Source: JAFGSZ01 sp964492185 (GTDB taxonomy: Bacteria; Bacteroidota; Bacteroidia; Bacteroidales; UBA10428). Taken from it: a stretch of 5,062 nucleotides of DNA. The notes beneath the pieces are model-generated. The model made no database searches. It saw only the letters and a program-made list of their open reading frames with translations, and was not told the origin of the DNA. The translations under genes and the position numbers were made by a program. Location of the stretch: NCBI GenBank assembly GCA_964492185.1, contig CAZBJH010000165.1, forward strand, positions 1-5,062, in the 5' to 3' direction. This document shows positions 1 to 4,996 of this stretch, piece by piece (the stretch's first letter is position 1; each line of letters starts with the position of its first letter).

Positions 1-35
1 TCAAAATCCTGACGTACTGGTTGCATTTCTTTCAT
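1..35 (-). CDS. Possible start of a gene running off the left edge
   Basis: An ATG at 35-33 on the minus strand opens a frame of eleven codons (MKEMQPVRQDF) that continues past the window edge without a stop. It lies about 70 bases downstream of the GldL-like gene on the same strand, so the two could be co-transcribed. No Shine-Dalgarno sequence precedes it, which is usual in Bacteroidota. Eleven residues are too few to recognise a family, and a second ATG at 26-24 is also possible. This may be a chance frame. Confidence 0.25.
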   Translation of the reverse strand, partial: MKEMQPVRQDF

Positions 36-104
36 ATTGTATGGTTTATCTGTATTTTGAAATAGTATTAGTATCTGACTTCTGCGGCATTTGGCAGTTG
101 CAGG

Positions 105-641
105 CTATAACGATTGCCGCCGGCCCATTACTTTTTTAATTGCATCACGTTTATGCTCATAGAGGGTATAAAGCAAGCCGAGCCAGAATACTCCAATTGA
201 TGCATTCATGATGATATCACCATAATGCCAGTGGTATAATTTAAAAATGAATCCGGTTACCACCATAAAAAGCCAGAAGAATTTGATATAGTCCAAAAAC
301 CTCTTTTTTGCTTTATTCAGGAACCTGATAAAGTAGATGACGACGATAAATCCAGCTCCCGTTGACAATATTAAATTATTTTTCGGCCAGTGCTGCAATT
401 TAAAAACCACACCAAGAATAAATATCAATAATCCGAAAATCAGGAGCCTGAAGTAAATTGTCCTGTAGATATCCGATTCAATGAAATACAGGAACAAACC
501 ATTTAGCTGTCCCAACAAAAGTGCAACCATGATCACTGAATAGCCGAAATCTTTCAAAGGATCGATCAGAAAAAGAACAAACCCTGTGATCAATCCAATA
601 AACAAGTATAAAATAATCGTCTTTAGTGTGGTTATTTTCAT
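105..641 (-). CDS. GldL-like multi-pass membrane protein
   Basis: The predicted protein has 178 residues and about six hydrophobic segments (roughly residues 8-25, 35-54, 66-80, 90-107, 120-133 and 144-161), so it should sit in the inner membrane. It carries two copies of the aromatic motif seen at the membrane-embedded N terminus of the gliding/type IX secretion protein GldL: FKLQHWP at 80-86 and FKLYHWH at 133-139. Each copy lies at the end of one helix and before the next, which suggests an internal duplication of a two-helix unit. It lacks the long cytoplasmic C-terminal part of true GldL, and no gldK, gldM or gldN neighbour is visible, so it is more likely one of the many small Bacteroidota membrane proteins sharing this motif. 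I chose the ATG at 641, giving MKITTL; a TTG five codons upstream (656) is also in frame but has no better ribosome site. The function is unknown; the membrane location is well supported. Confidence 0.8.
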   Translation of the reverse strand: MKITTLKTIILYLFIGLITGFVLFLIDPLKDFGYSVIMVALLLGQLNGLFLYFIESDIYRTIYFRLLIFGLLIFILGVVFKLQHWPKNNLILSTGAGFIVVIYFIRFLNKAKKRFLDYIKFFWLFMVVTGFIFKLYHWHYGDIIMNASIGVFWLGLLYTLYEHKRDAIKKVMGRRQSL

Positions 642-782
642 AATATCAGGCTGCAATTTATTAAGCTCAGGTTAGAATATGCTTATCATCATACCATATA
701 AAATGACAGTGAGCAAGTTATTGAAATCCCCGCAAAAATGCAAAACCTAAAAAATGGCGGGAGGTCAGGGGTAAGTAAAGCA

Positions 783-900
783 GAACCCAGTCGGACAAGG
801 CTATATTATTAATAATGAGTCAAATAATCTTAAAAAATAGCCGTTTTCAGGCCTTAGAAGGTCGTTTTTGGGGGTAAAATGGGGCCTCTAAGAAAATATT
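783..900 (-). repeat. Repeat copy A (about 118 bp, inverted relative to B and C)
   Basis: Read on the minus strand, this copy starts near 900 with TTTTCTTAGAGGCCCCATTT and ends at 783 with GTCCGACTGGGTTC. Copies B (1777-1890) and C (1927-2046) have the same order of blocks in the opposite orientation. Positions 875-896 match 1931-1952 over 22 bp without mismatch, and 783-805 match 2070-2092 over 23 bp. The half next to 900 is itself an imperfect palindrome (CCTTAGAAGG at 852-861 pairing towards 882-892). It begins 19 bases beyond the toxin stop codon. Confidence 0.75.
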
Positions 901-918
901 TCTGATGTAATGCAACGA

Positions 919-1335
919 TTACAAATCTGTGTCAGTGATATTATTAGTGGCAAGATGACTTGAAAATACAATATCAATAAGTGACATTTGTTTTGCTTTA
1001 TTTATAACTCCGAGAGTGCCTGTAATCTTGAATTTTAATCGAGTAGCTAATTTTCGAGCTTTTAAGTCATCAAGTAATAATAATACATCGTCATACTCTG
1101 TGGCTAATGCAATGGCACTTGCTTCTCCATAATCAACCTGAGTTTCCAGGAAATCCTGGTATTTTTTATCTGAAACAGCTTTAATTTTAATCCAATCTGG
1201 TAATTCTTCTCCAAATTCCTCGGCAATCTCAGGTGTAGTAATCAATTCTCCATAAACTTTTTTCAAAAGAATAAACTCATCAATCTTGTGAAAAAGTATC
1301 AACGTGCTAGTATCTGAGATAACTATCTTAGGCAT
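919..1335 (-). CDS. PIN-domain ribonuclease toxin (DUF3368-type), apparently shortened at the C terminus
   Basis: The 138-residue protein has the layout of the PIN-like DUF3368 toxins, which are metal-dependent ribonucleases acting in the cytoplasm. The N terminus VISDTSTL carries the first acidic residue (D8). E39/E40 follow at the 'TTPEIAEEF' helix, E71 lies in the typical GEASAIALA motif, and D89/D90 lie in LLLDDLKAR, followed by the characteristic TGTLGVI turn (105-111). It is the second gene of the operon, and its start overlaps the end of the antitoxin gene by 8 bases, so translation is probably coupled. Relatives usually run 150-165 residues and end with a helix after a 'TNFRIS'-like segment. 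Here ATNNITDTDL seems to match that segment, and the stop follows immediately, so perhaps 12-20 residues are missing. All visible acidic residues are present. Whether the toxin remains active is uncertain. Confidence 0.85.
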   Translation of the reverse strand: MPKIVISDTSTLILFHKIDEFILLKKVYGELITTPEIAEEFGEELPDWIKIKAVSDKKYQDFLETQVDYGEASAIALATEYDDVLLLLDDLKARKLATRLKFKITGTLGVINKAKQMSLIDIVFSSHLATNNITDTDL

Positions 1336-1561
1336 TTGCTATATCGGAATGTAAATCAGAAATCGATGTGCTAAAAACAGAAACTCCATATTTTCCTAAC
1401 ATCTCAATAAATGCTCTTTTTGATAATCCTACTATCTCAGCCGCTTGTCCAGCTGATAGTTTTGCATCCTCATATAATTTTGCAGCAATTATCATTGAAA
1501 AATCATAATCTTTCAAATCGACACTATCTGGTATATTTAGTTGAATTGTTCTCATAGTCAT
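1328..1561 (-). CDS. UPF0175-type antitoxin
   Basis: This 77-residue protein matches the UPF0175 family, the usual partner of DUF3368 PIN toxins. The N terminus (TIQLNIPDSVDL) resembles the strand that opens these antitoxins. Residues about 24-55 give the typical helix-turn-helix-like core: AAKLYEDAKLSAGQAAEIVG, then LSKRAFIEMLGKYGVSV. The C-terminal tail (about 60-77) would wrap the toxin. It is upstream of the toxin and overlaps it by 8 bases, the normal antitoxin-first arrangement that keeps antitoxin in excess. Antitoxins of this layout often repress their own promoter, and an inverted repeat lies just upstream (1572-1606). The ATG at 1561 is used here; the ATG two codons later (1555) is equally possible because neither has a clear ribosome site. 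Confidence 0.85.
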   Translation of the reverse strand: MTMRTIQLNIPDSVDLKDYDFSMIIAAKLYEDAKLSAGQAAEIVGLSKRAFIEMLGKYGVSVFSTSISDLHSDIANA

Positions 1562-1571
1562 TTATTTTTTT

Positions 1572-1606
1572 AAAATTACGAAATGAAAATATCAATCTGT
1601 AATTTT
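1572..1606. promoter_or_regulatory. Candidate operator of the toxin-antitoxin operon
   Basis: AAAATTAC at 1572-1579 and GTAATTTT at 1599-1606 form a perfect 8-bp inverted repeat with a 19-base spacer, starting 11 bases upstream of the antitoxin ATG. The position and symmetry fit an autoregulatory binding site for the antitoxin or the complex. The arms are pure AT apart from one base, so chance occurrence in an AT-rich spacer is a real alternative. Confidence 0.35.
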
Positions 1607-1631
1607 GTACGATTTTTTTTGCTTGCAACTA

Positions 1632-1713
1632 ATCGAGTAGGGAAAGATAAGGAAAATATCCTTATCTCTGCCCTTTCACACCACCAAACGTACCGGCCGG
1701 TATGTGGCGATTC
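1632..1713 (-). mobile_element. Group II intron 3' end remnant (domains V and VI)
   Basis: Read on the minus strand, 1713 to about 1679 gives GAATCGCCACATACC, a short loop, then GGTACGTTTGGTGGTG. This is a hairpin of about 35 nt that resembles domain V of bacterial group II introns, where the common form is GAACCGCC...ACGGTGGTG. The CGC triad near the 5' strand is retained. It is followed by TGAAAGGGC and a perfect 9-bp stem (AGATAAGGA / TCCTTATCT, plus-strand 1645-1653 and 1659-1667) that corresponds to domain VI. The terminal CCCTACTCGAT, ending near 1632, is the usual 3' end of such introns. No maturase reading frame or 5' intron part is seen, so this is a non-functional relic. It lies just upstream of the toxin-antitoxin operon, on the same strand, and its domain VI stem might now act as a weak transcription barrier. 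Confidence 0.7.
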
Positions 1714-1776
1714 GTTAAAACTTGCCATATATTACCGGGAACATAATACCTATTAGCTAGTGGCATGGATTCAGGT

Positions 1777-1890
1777 TTTTTTTCTTAAAGGTACCATTTT
1801 ACCTGCACAACGATGCTCTAAGGCCTTGAAAAGGGACAAAAACCATGTTATTTAACATATAATGAGCATTTTAATTTGGTCCGACCCGGA
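1777..1890 (+). repeat. Repeat copy B (about 114 bp, diverged)
   Basis: This copy has the same block order as copies A and C: TTTCTTAAAGGTACCATTTTA (1780-1800), then CTCTAAGGCC (1816-1825), an AT-rich middle, and GGTCCGACCCGG at the end (1879-1890). Identity to the others is clearly lower, which suggests it is older. It sits between the group II intron remnant and copy C. The 535 bases from 1562 to 2096 hold no gene; they consist of the intron relic and the repeat copies. Confidence 0.6.
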
Positions 1891-1910
1891 TTTGCGGACC
1901 CGGATTTGCT
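1883..1910 (+). repeat. 14-bp tandem repeat, two units
   Basis: GACCCGGATTTGCG (1883-1896) is followed directly by GACCCGGATTTGCT (1897-1910), with one mismatch at the last base. It overlaps the end of repeat copy B, so it may be a local duplication created at the repeat boundary. Confidence 0.7.
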
Positions 1911-1926
1911 ACTGTATAGAATGATA

Positions 1927-2046
1927 AAAATTTTCTTAGAGGCCCCATTTTATACCCAAAATGAGGCTTCTAAGAACCGAAAATGGCATTTTTTTGGGTT
2001 TATTAAATTCATTATTAACCATATAGCCTAGTCCGACTGGGTTCAT
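1927..2046 (+). repeat. Repeat copy C (about 120 bp)
   Basis: This copy is aligned over its whole length with the reverse complement of copy A. Its first part, 1933-1975, is a strong imperfect palindrome: TTCTTAGAGGCCCCATTTT and AAAATGAGGCTTCTAAGAA pair with two mismatches around a loop of about six bases. The tail 2011-2046 (ATTATTAACCATATAGCC through GGGTTCAT) is repeated directly at 2059-2094. Confidence 0.75.
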
Positions 2047-2058
2047 AACTGGGTTCAT

Positions 2059-2094
2059 ATTATTAACCATATAGCCTTGTCCGACTGGGTTCAT
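2059..2094 (+). repeat. Repeat copy D (partial; direct repeat of the tail of C)
   Basis: These 36 bases repeat 2011-2046 with a single mismatch (A at 2030, T at 2078), a period of 48 bases. A third scrap, ACTGGGTTCAT at 2048-2058, lies between them. The 23 bases at 2070-2092 match the left end 783-805 perfectly, better than copy C does, so D rather than C marks the outer right end of the element. The truncated regulator begins two to three bases later. Confidence 0.85.
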
Positions 2095-2096
2095 CC

Positions 2097-2321
2097 ATAG
2101 AAGCGGCCCCGTCGATTGATATAGCCAAAAAAATGGCTGATATATTTGATATTAGCCTGGATTACCTGGTAGGTGAAGGCCAAAACGCCAAATATGACAA
2201 AAAAACGCTCCAAATTATTGAAGACATTGAAGTGCTTGAACCGGATACGAAAGATAAATTATATTTCCTTGTGAATGCGGTTGTTCGTGATTATAAGGGA
2301 AGGAAAACGTATGCAGGGTAG
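2097..2321 (+). pseudogene. XRE-family regulator, C-terminal fragment
   Basis: In the frame that ends at the TAG at 2319, translation from 2100 gives EAAPSIDIAKKMADIFDISL, followed by DYLVGEG. This is the last part of a typical XRE/Cro-CI helix-turn-helix domain. A dimerisation tail follows (YDKKTLQIIEDIEVLEPDTK..., ending VVRDYKGRKTYAG) that is common in small Bacteroidota regulators of about 110 residues. The first 35-45 residues, including the recognition helix, are missing. The homologous reading stops at 2097, right at the end of repeat copy D, and no matching 5' part is found left of 783. An ATG at 2133 could start a 62-residue product, but it would lack DNA-binding ability. I infer that the repeat element replaced the 5' half. 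Confidence 0.8.
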
Positions 2322-2388
2322 GGTTTATTTTTCCATTCGCTTTTTTGTTCATTCCTCTGATTTTTTAATTTGTGTTCAGCTTGATTGG

Positions 2389-2445
2389 AGTCCAAGCGGG
2401 ACGCTTGAACTAGTTTCATTGTCGGGCTTTGCGTATGCTTGGACT
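2389..2445. repeat. Intergenic structured sequence with alternative hairpins
   Basis: AGTCCAAGCG (2389-2398) can pair with CGCTTGAACT (2402-2411) around a GGA loop with one mismatch. AGTCCAAGC (2389-2397) can instead pair perfectly with GCTTGGACT (2437-2445). The segments CTTGAACTAGTT and CTTGGACTAGTT are thus near-identical direct repeats. This lies between the convergent regulator fragment and the secreted-protein gene and is richer in GC than its surroundings. It could be a bidirectional termination region or a copy of a dispersed intergenic repeat. There is no T-run directly after either stem. Confidence 0.45.
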
Positions 2446-2494
2446 AGTTGGGTTTCTATAATTAAATCTAATTTTGTAGGTTAGTAGCCCTTTC

Positions 2495-3064
2495 TTACCA
2501 TAGATATTTCCTAATATTTTTTATTAGATCGACAGCATTAATACATTCATCTTCAATATTAGATGCAGTTTCCAATAATTTTTCAGTTTCTTCCGGTTTA
2601 CCTTCAACCTCTTTAATTAAGTAATGAATACACTCACCTTTTTCATTAAAATACAGACGATGTTCCGATATTTCTTGTTGGTATATAGTAATTCCTTTTT
2701 CACCATATTCGTAATTTGATGTTGTTGTGATAACATAGGCAAAAAATAACGAATCCTTATTGAAATAACATTCAATGGCATTATCTTTTTGAAACCACTG
2801 TTGACTTTCGCCGATTTTGATTTCTACAATTTTTTTTCGCTCATTTTCAAAATATGTAGTTAACATCGCTTGGACATATCTGTCATCCTCTTCATTATAT
2901 TCAAAGACATCCCAAGTTATCTCTACTTGTGTAGTATCAAAATTCTGTTTATCATCTATAATCTTCTGATACATTTTCCGAATTTCATTAATGCGATCAT
3001 CTGATTGTCCAAAAAGATGAGTAGTTACAAATAATACAAGTAAAACATAAAAATACTTTTTCAT
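2495..3064 (-). CDS. Secreted protein of unknown function
   Basis: The protein has 189 residues. The N terminus MKKYFYVLLVLFVTTHLFGQ is a classical signal peptide with likely cleavage after Gln20, before SDDR, so it should be exported to the periplasm. The mature part starts with a charged helix (DRINEIRKMYQKIIDDKQN). Alternating strands follow (VEITWDVFEY, VQAMLTTYFEN, KKIVEIKIG, AIECYFNKDSLFFAYVITT, EHRLYFNEKGECIHYLIKE), and it ends in a helix with NIRKYLW. Such mixed beta proteins with a 'Y-FN--G-' pattern are common among uncharacterised Bacteroidota exported proteins. I cannot name a family. The gene follows the M15-peptidase fragment after 17 bases on the same strand, so it was probably the second gene of that operon; its original promoter may have been lost with the 5' part of the peptidase gene. 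Confidence 0.8.
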   Translation of the reverse strand: MKKYFYVLLVLFVTTHLFGQSDDRINEIRKMYQKIIDDKQNFDTTQVEITWDVFEYNEEDDRYVQAMLTTYFENERKKIVEIKIGESQQWFQKDNAIECYFNKDSLFFAYVITTTSNYEYGEKGITIYQQEISEHRLYFNEKGECIHYLIKEVEGKPEETEKLLETASNIEDECINAVDLIKNIRKYLW

Positions 3065-3081
3065 AATTAACCTTATTTGAT

Positions 3082-3316
3082 TTACTTTTTATTTACAATT
3101 TCTTTAGCTGCAGAAGATGTAAACCCAAAATGCATGGCATCAATTTTAGAATTAAACTTACCTCCCCATTGTATTCTGTCATCTGCATTTAAAAAGGCAT
3201 TGATTAAATCCAATTCCAAATCACAGAAACCATCTTCAAAAAGAACAGTAGTAAAATTGTTCTTAATAACCTTATAATCTTCTTCTAATTCTGAGGCAAA
3301 TTCAGTGAGGCTACTA
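3082..3316 (-). pseudogene. M15-type metallopeptidase, C-terminal fragment
   Basis: The minus-strand frame ending at the TAA at 3084-3082 reads FASELEEDYKVIKNNF, then GFCDLELDLINAFLNADD, RIQWGGKFNSKIDAMHFGFT and SSAAKEIVNKK. The WGG...D.MHF pattern is the C-terminal hallmark of M15 zinc peptidases of the VanY / L-alanyl-D-glutamate type; the His of MHF is a zinc ligand. These enzymes cleave cell-wall peptides. The upstream part, with the other His and Asp ligands, is absent. The frame stays open to a stop at 3369-3367, but it has no ATG and recognisable similarity fades near 3310-3316, where the plus-strand maturase fragment begins. The product is therefore a relic, not an active enzyme. It sits directly upstream of the secreted-protein gene (17-base gap). 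Confidence 0.65.
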
Positions 3317-3913
3317 CTACAGTTAAAAGAAATATTAAATGGTTTTAAACAAAGTAGTATAAAATGCTATTTCATTTACATAAAATTTGATATTAATTAC
3401 AATATCAATGAGTTAAATGTTTTGTTGCAGGAAACAAAACAAATAGCAAAAATTACTATACATTCAATACCAAAAGAAAATATTGAGGATATTGTGGATG
3501 TCAATAATACAGGTATAAAATATACAACAAAACGAATAAAAAGCAGAGCAATAGAACGACCGAGTTTGCAAGGTATGGTTTTAAATGTGACTTCATATTC
3601 TGAAGCAAAAAAATTTAATCTGGGATTAAATAGAAAAGTAAGTATTGATTCTGAGGGTAATATTAAAAATCATTTAACACATGAAAAATCATATGGGAAA
3701 ATTAGGATCAATTATTTAGATAGAATTGTGGGTCAAAAATCTTTTCAGGCAAAATGGTTCATTGGACATGATAAAATTGAAATATGTAAAGTATGCCAAT
3801 ATAGGTATATGTGTGTTGATAATACTGACATCAAAAAAATAAATAAAAAATATACTAAAATCTTTAAATGCAAGTTTAATCCTTATACAAACATATGGTC
3901 TGAAACTTTATAA
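3305..3913 (+). pseudogene. gwsS: Grasp-with-spasm SPASM-domain peptide maturase, N-terminally truncated
   Basis: The frame encodes the C-terminal part, about 200 residues of a usual 330-350, of the GwsS-type maturase. That protein works with an ATP-grasp ligase on a ribosomal peptide in the cytoplasm. Family landmarks are LNRKVSIDSEGNIKN (residues 108-122), SYGKI (129-133), the Cys cluster CKVCQYRYMC (161-170) and KCKFNPYT (188-195). Several family cysteines are missing. The usual 'C-NRK' Cys is Gly107, the 'KNCPS' Cys is His123, and the Cys after 'YICTD' is Asn173; Cys161, 164, 170 and 189 remain. The first N-terminal third is absent, and the only start is a GTG at 3305; the frame is closed by a stop at 3275-3277. 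No ATP-grasp gene or precursor peptide is in the window. Together this points to a decaying gene, although a short, cluster-free SPASM protein is conceivable. The next gene starts 11 bases downstream. Confidence 0.75.
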
Positions 3914-3924
3914 ATAAAAAAGTC

Positions 3925-4800
3925 ATGATTAAAAGATATTTTAATAATAAATTGAATTATTTTTTATTATTTATATTTCTGCTTGGAATACAATGCTTTC
4001 CTAGAGACATGAAAAACAAAATAGTAGGCAGATGGTATATTGGAAATGATGCAGAAAGTTATATCGAGTTTACTTGTGAAGGTAGATATCTAATATATGC
4101 CCAGGGACTGAAAATTAGTGATATGCCATACCAAATTGATCAAGAGAATGATAGTACAATTATTTACATAAAGCAACTAGACTCTTTAAAAAATGATATT
4201 AAAGTATTACCCAAGTTTGATGGTGAAAACTTAATATTGGTTTTCTATAAATCTTTAAATAAAGAATTATGTTCACATATAGATGCAATAGGTGTATTGA
4301 GAAAAGAAAGTACCAGCCTACCGGTCGAGTACAGTATTCTACCAGGTGATAAAATTACAAAGTATTATTTAAATGATAGTTTTACAGGGAAAGCTTATAT
4401 TGCTTACAATCAACCAAAGGGTATACTAAAGGAATTTGATGAAAAAGGAAATAGGATACTTAGAATTGCTGAAACTGGTCTGTGTAAAACCCAGTTTATT
4501 GAAAATCCATTCGGTTATGCTATGAGAAAATTTAAGTTTTTTTATCTCCATGATGCCATTTTGAAGGAAATACCACAAATAACAGTAGGTACCATACATA
4601 TGCTAATGAATAATAATCACCTGGATGTAGACAATAAATATCATAATGATTCTATTTATGTCTGTATATGGGGATATAATCCAGATAGAGGATATTTAAA
4701 TGAAATTTTTGGAGAAAGAATTATGGGGAATGTTGAACAATTTCAGATAAATACTTTAAAAAACTTCTTTGAATCAATGGTATTTAAAAATCCTTACTAA
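3925..4800 (+). CDS. Secreted or lipid-anchored protein of unknown function
   Basis: The protein has 291 residues. A positively charged start (MIKRYFNNK) is followed by a hydrophobic stretch (about 12-22) and Cys24 in LLGIQCF. This may be a lipoprotein signal, although Gln before the Cys is atypical. Residues about 33-70 (IVGRWYIGNDAESYIEFTCE) read like the opening strands of a lipocalin-like barrel: 'G-W', then strand, then 'G-Y'. Residues about 138-190 (LPGDKITKYYLNDSFTGKAY, then GKAYIAYNQPKGILKEFDEKGNRILRIAETGL) resemble the small beta domain DUF6843, with its pattern of 'F-G-v-I-Y ... G-R-L-I---G'. That comparison is from memory and weak. The gene starts 11 bases after the maturase fragment, so the two were probably one transcript. 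Its coding frame is intact, but its role is unknown. Confidence 0.75.
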   Translation: MIKRYFNNKLNYFLLFIFLLGIQCFPRDMKNKIVGRWYIGNDAESYIEFTCEGRYLIYAQGLKISDMPYQIDQENDSTIIYIKQLDSLKNDIKVLPKFDGENLILVFYKSLNKELCSHIDAIGVLRKESTSLPVEYSILPGDKITKYYLNDSFTGKAYIAYNQPKGILKEFDEKGNRILRIAETGLCKTQFIENPFGYAMRKFKFFYLHDAILKEIPQITVGTIHMLMNNNHLDVDNKYHNDSIYVCIWGYNPDRGYLNEIFGERIMGNVEQFQINTLKNFFESMVFKNPY

Positions 4801-4801
4801 T

Positions 4802-4821
4802 ATATTTTGGTAAAATATTTT
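4802..4821 (+). terminator. Weak hairpin with T-run after the secreted-protein gene
   Basis: ATATTTT (4802-4808) and AAAATAT (4812-4818) form a perfect 7-bp stem around GGT, followed by TTT. It begins two bases after the stop codon at 4800. The stem has no G-C pair, so it would be a poor intrinsic terminator. Confidence 0.25.
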
Positions 4822-4849
4822 CGTGCAATACTGTTGACGTAAAAAAATA

Positions 4850-4996
4850 ATGAAAAGTAAATTAAAACAAATTGCAAATAAGCTTCAAGAGAATATAAAC
4901 ATAGCCCTTTGTAAGCGGGAAGTTACAATGTACAAAAAATGGCAAATAAGAATGTACCAAAAACAGCAAATAAGGATGTCCATTTTTTCAATTTAA
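4850..4996 (+). pseudogene. Short reading frame truncated by an insertion-sequence end
   Basis: An ATG at 4850 opens 48 codons ending at TAA 4994-4996. The first 20 residues (MKSKLKQIANKLQENINIAL) look like a normal amphipathic helix from a real protein. From residue 21 on, the coding follows the repeated insertion-sequence end (4910 onward) and gives a Met-rich repeat (MYKKWQIR / MYQKQQIR) that is clearly not native. I infer that a gene was interrupted at about 4909; its original identity cannot be read from 20 residues. Confidence 0.4.

Larger units (their letters stand above)
783..2092. mobile_element. TIR-bounded toxin-antitoxin element without a visible transposase
   Basis: A 23-bp sequence starting GAACCCAGTCGGACAAGG at 783-805 is repeated perfectly in inverted orientation at 2070-2092. 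The inverted similarity continues inward over about 115 bp (783-900 against 1927-2046). The 1310 bp enclosed hold a PIN toxin and its antitoxin, a group II intron remnant and an extra repeat copy, but no reading frame long enough for a transposase. The right end abuts a regulator gene that has lost its 5' part. No target-site duplication is apparent: the flanks are ...aaagca and atccat.... It could be a non-autonomous transposon moved by an enzyme encoded elsewhere, or two separate repeat insertions that happen to bracket the operon. Confidence 0.5.

Noticed and set aside
642..656. An upstream TTG start for the GldL-like protein, adding MQPDI
   Set aside because: The ATG at 641 gives a more natural membrane-protein start, and no ribosome site favours the TTG.
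1645..1667. A rho-independent terminator of the antitoxin-side transcript
   Set aside because: The stem is better explained as domain VI of the intron remnant: it continues into the CTACTCGAT intron end, and no T-run follows it on the minus strand.
1883..2094. A CRISPR-like array, because several direct repeats occur close together
   Set aside because: The spacing is irregular, the units differ in length and belong to one transposon-like repeat, and no cas gene is near.
2389..2460. An integron attC-like site, since GTTGGGT fits the right-hand core consensus
   Set aside because: No matching left core (RYYYAAC type) lies at the right distance, the genes around are in mixed orientation, and there is no integrase.
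2275..2484. A 69-codon plus-strand frame over the end of the regulator fragment and the hairpin region
   Set aside because: It starts inside the regulator frame, consists mostly of the structured intergenic sequence, and has no recognisable domain or ribosome site.
3077..3277. A 66-codon plus-strand frame
   Set aside because: It is the opposite-strand shadow of the M15-peptidase fragment, whose WGG and MHF motifs support the minus strand.
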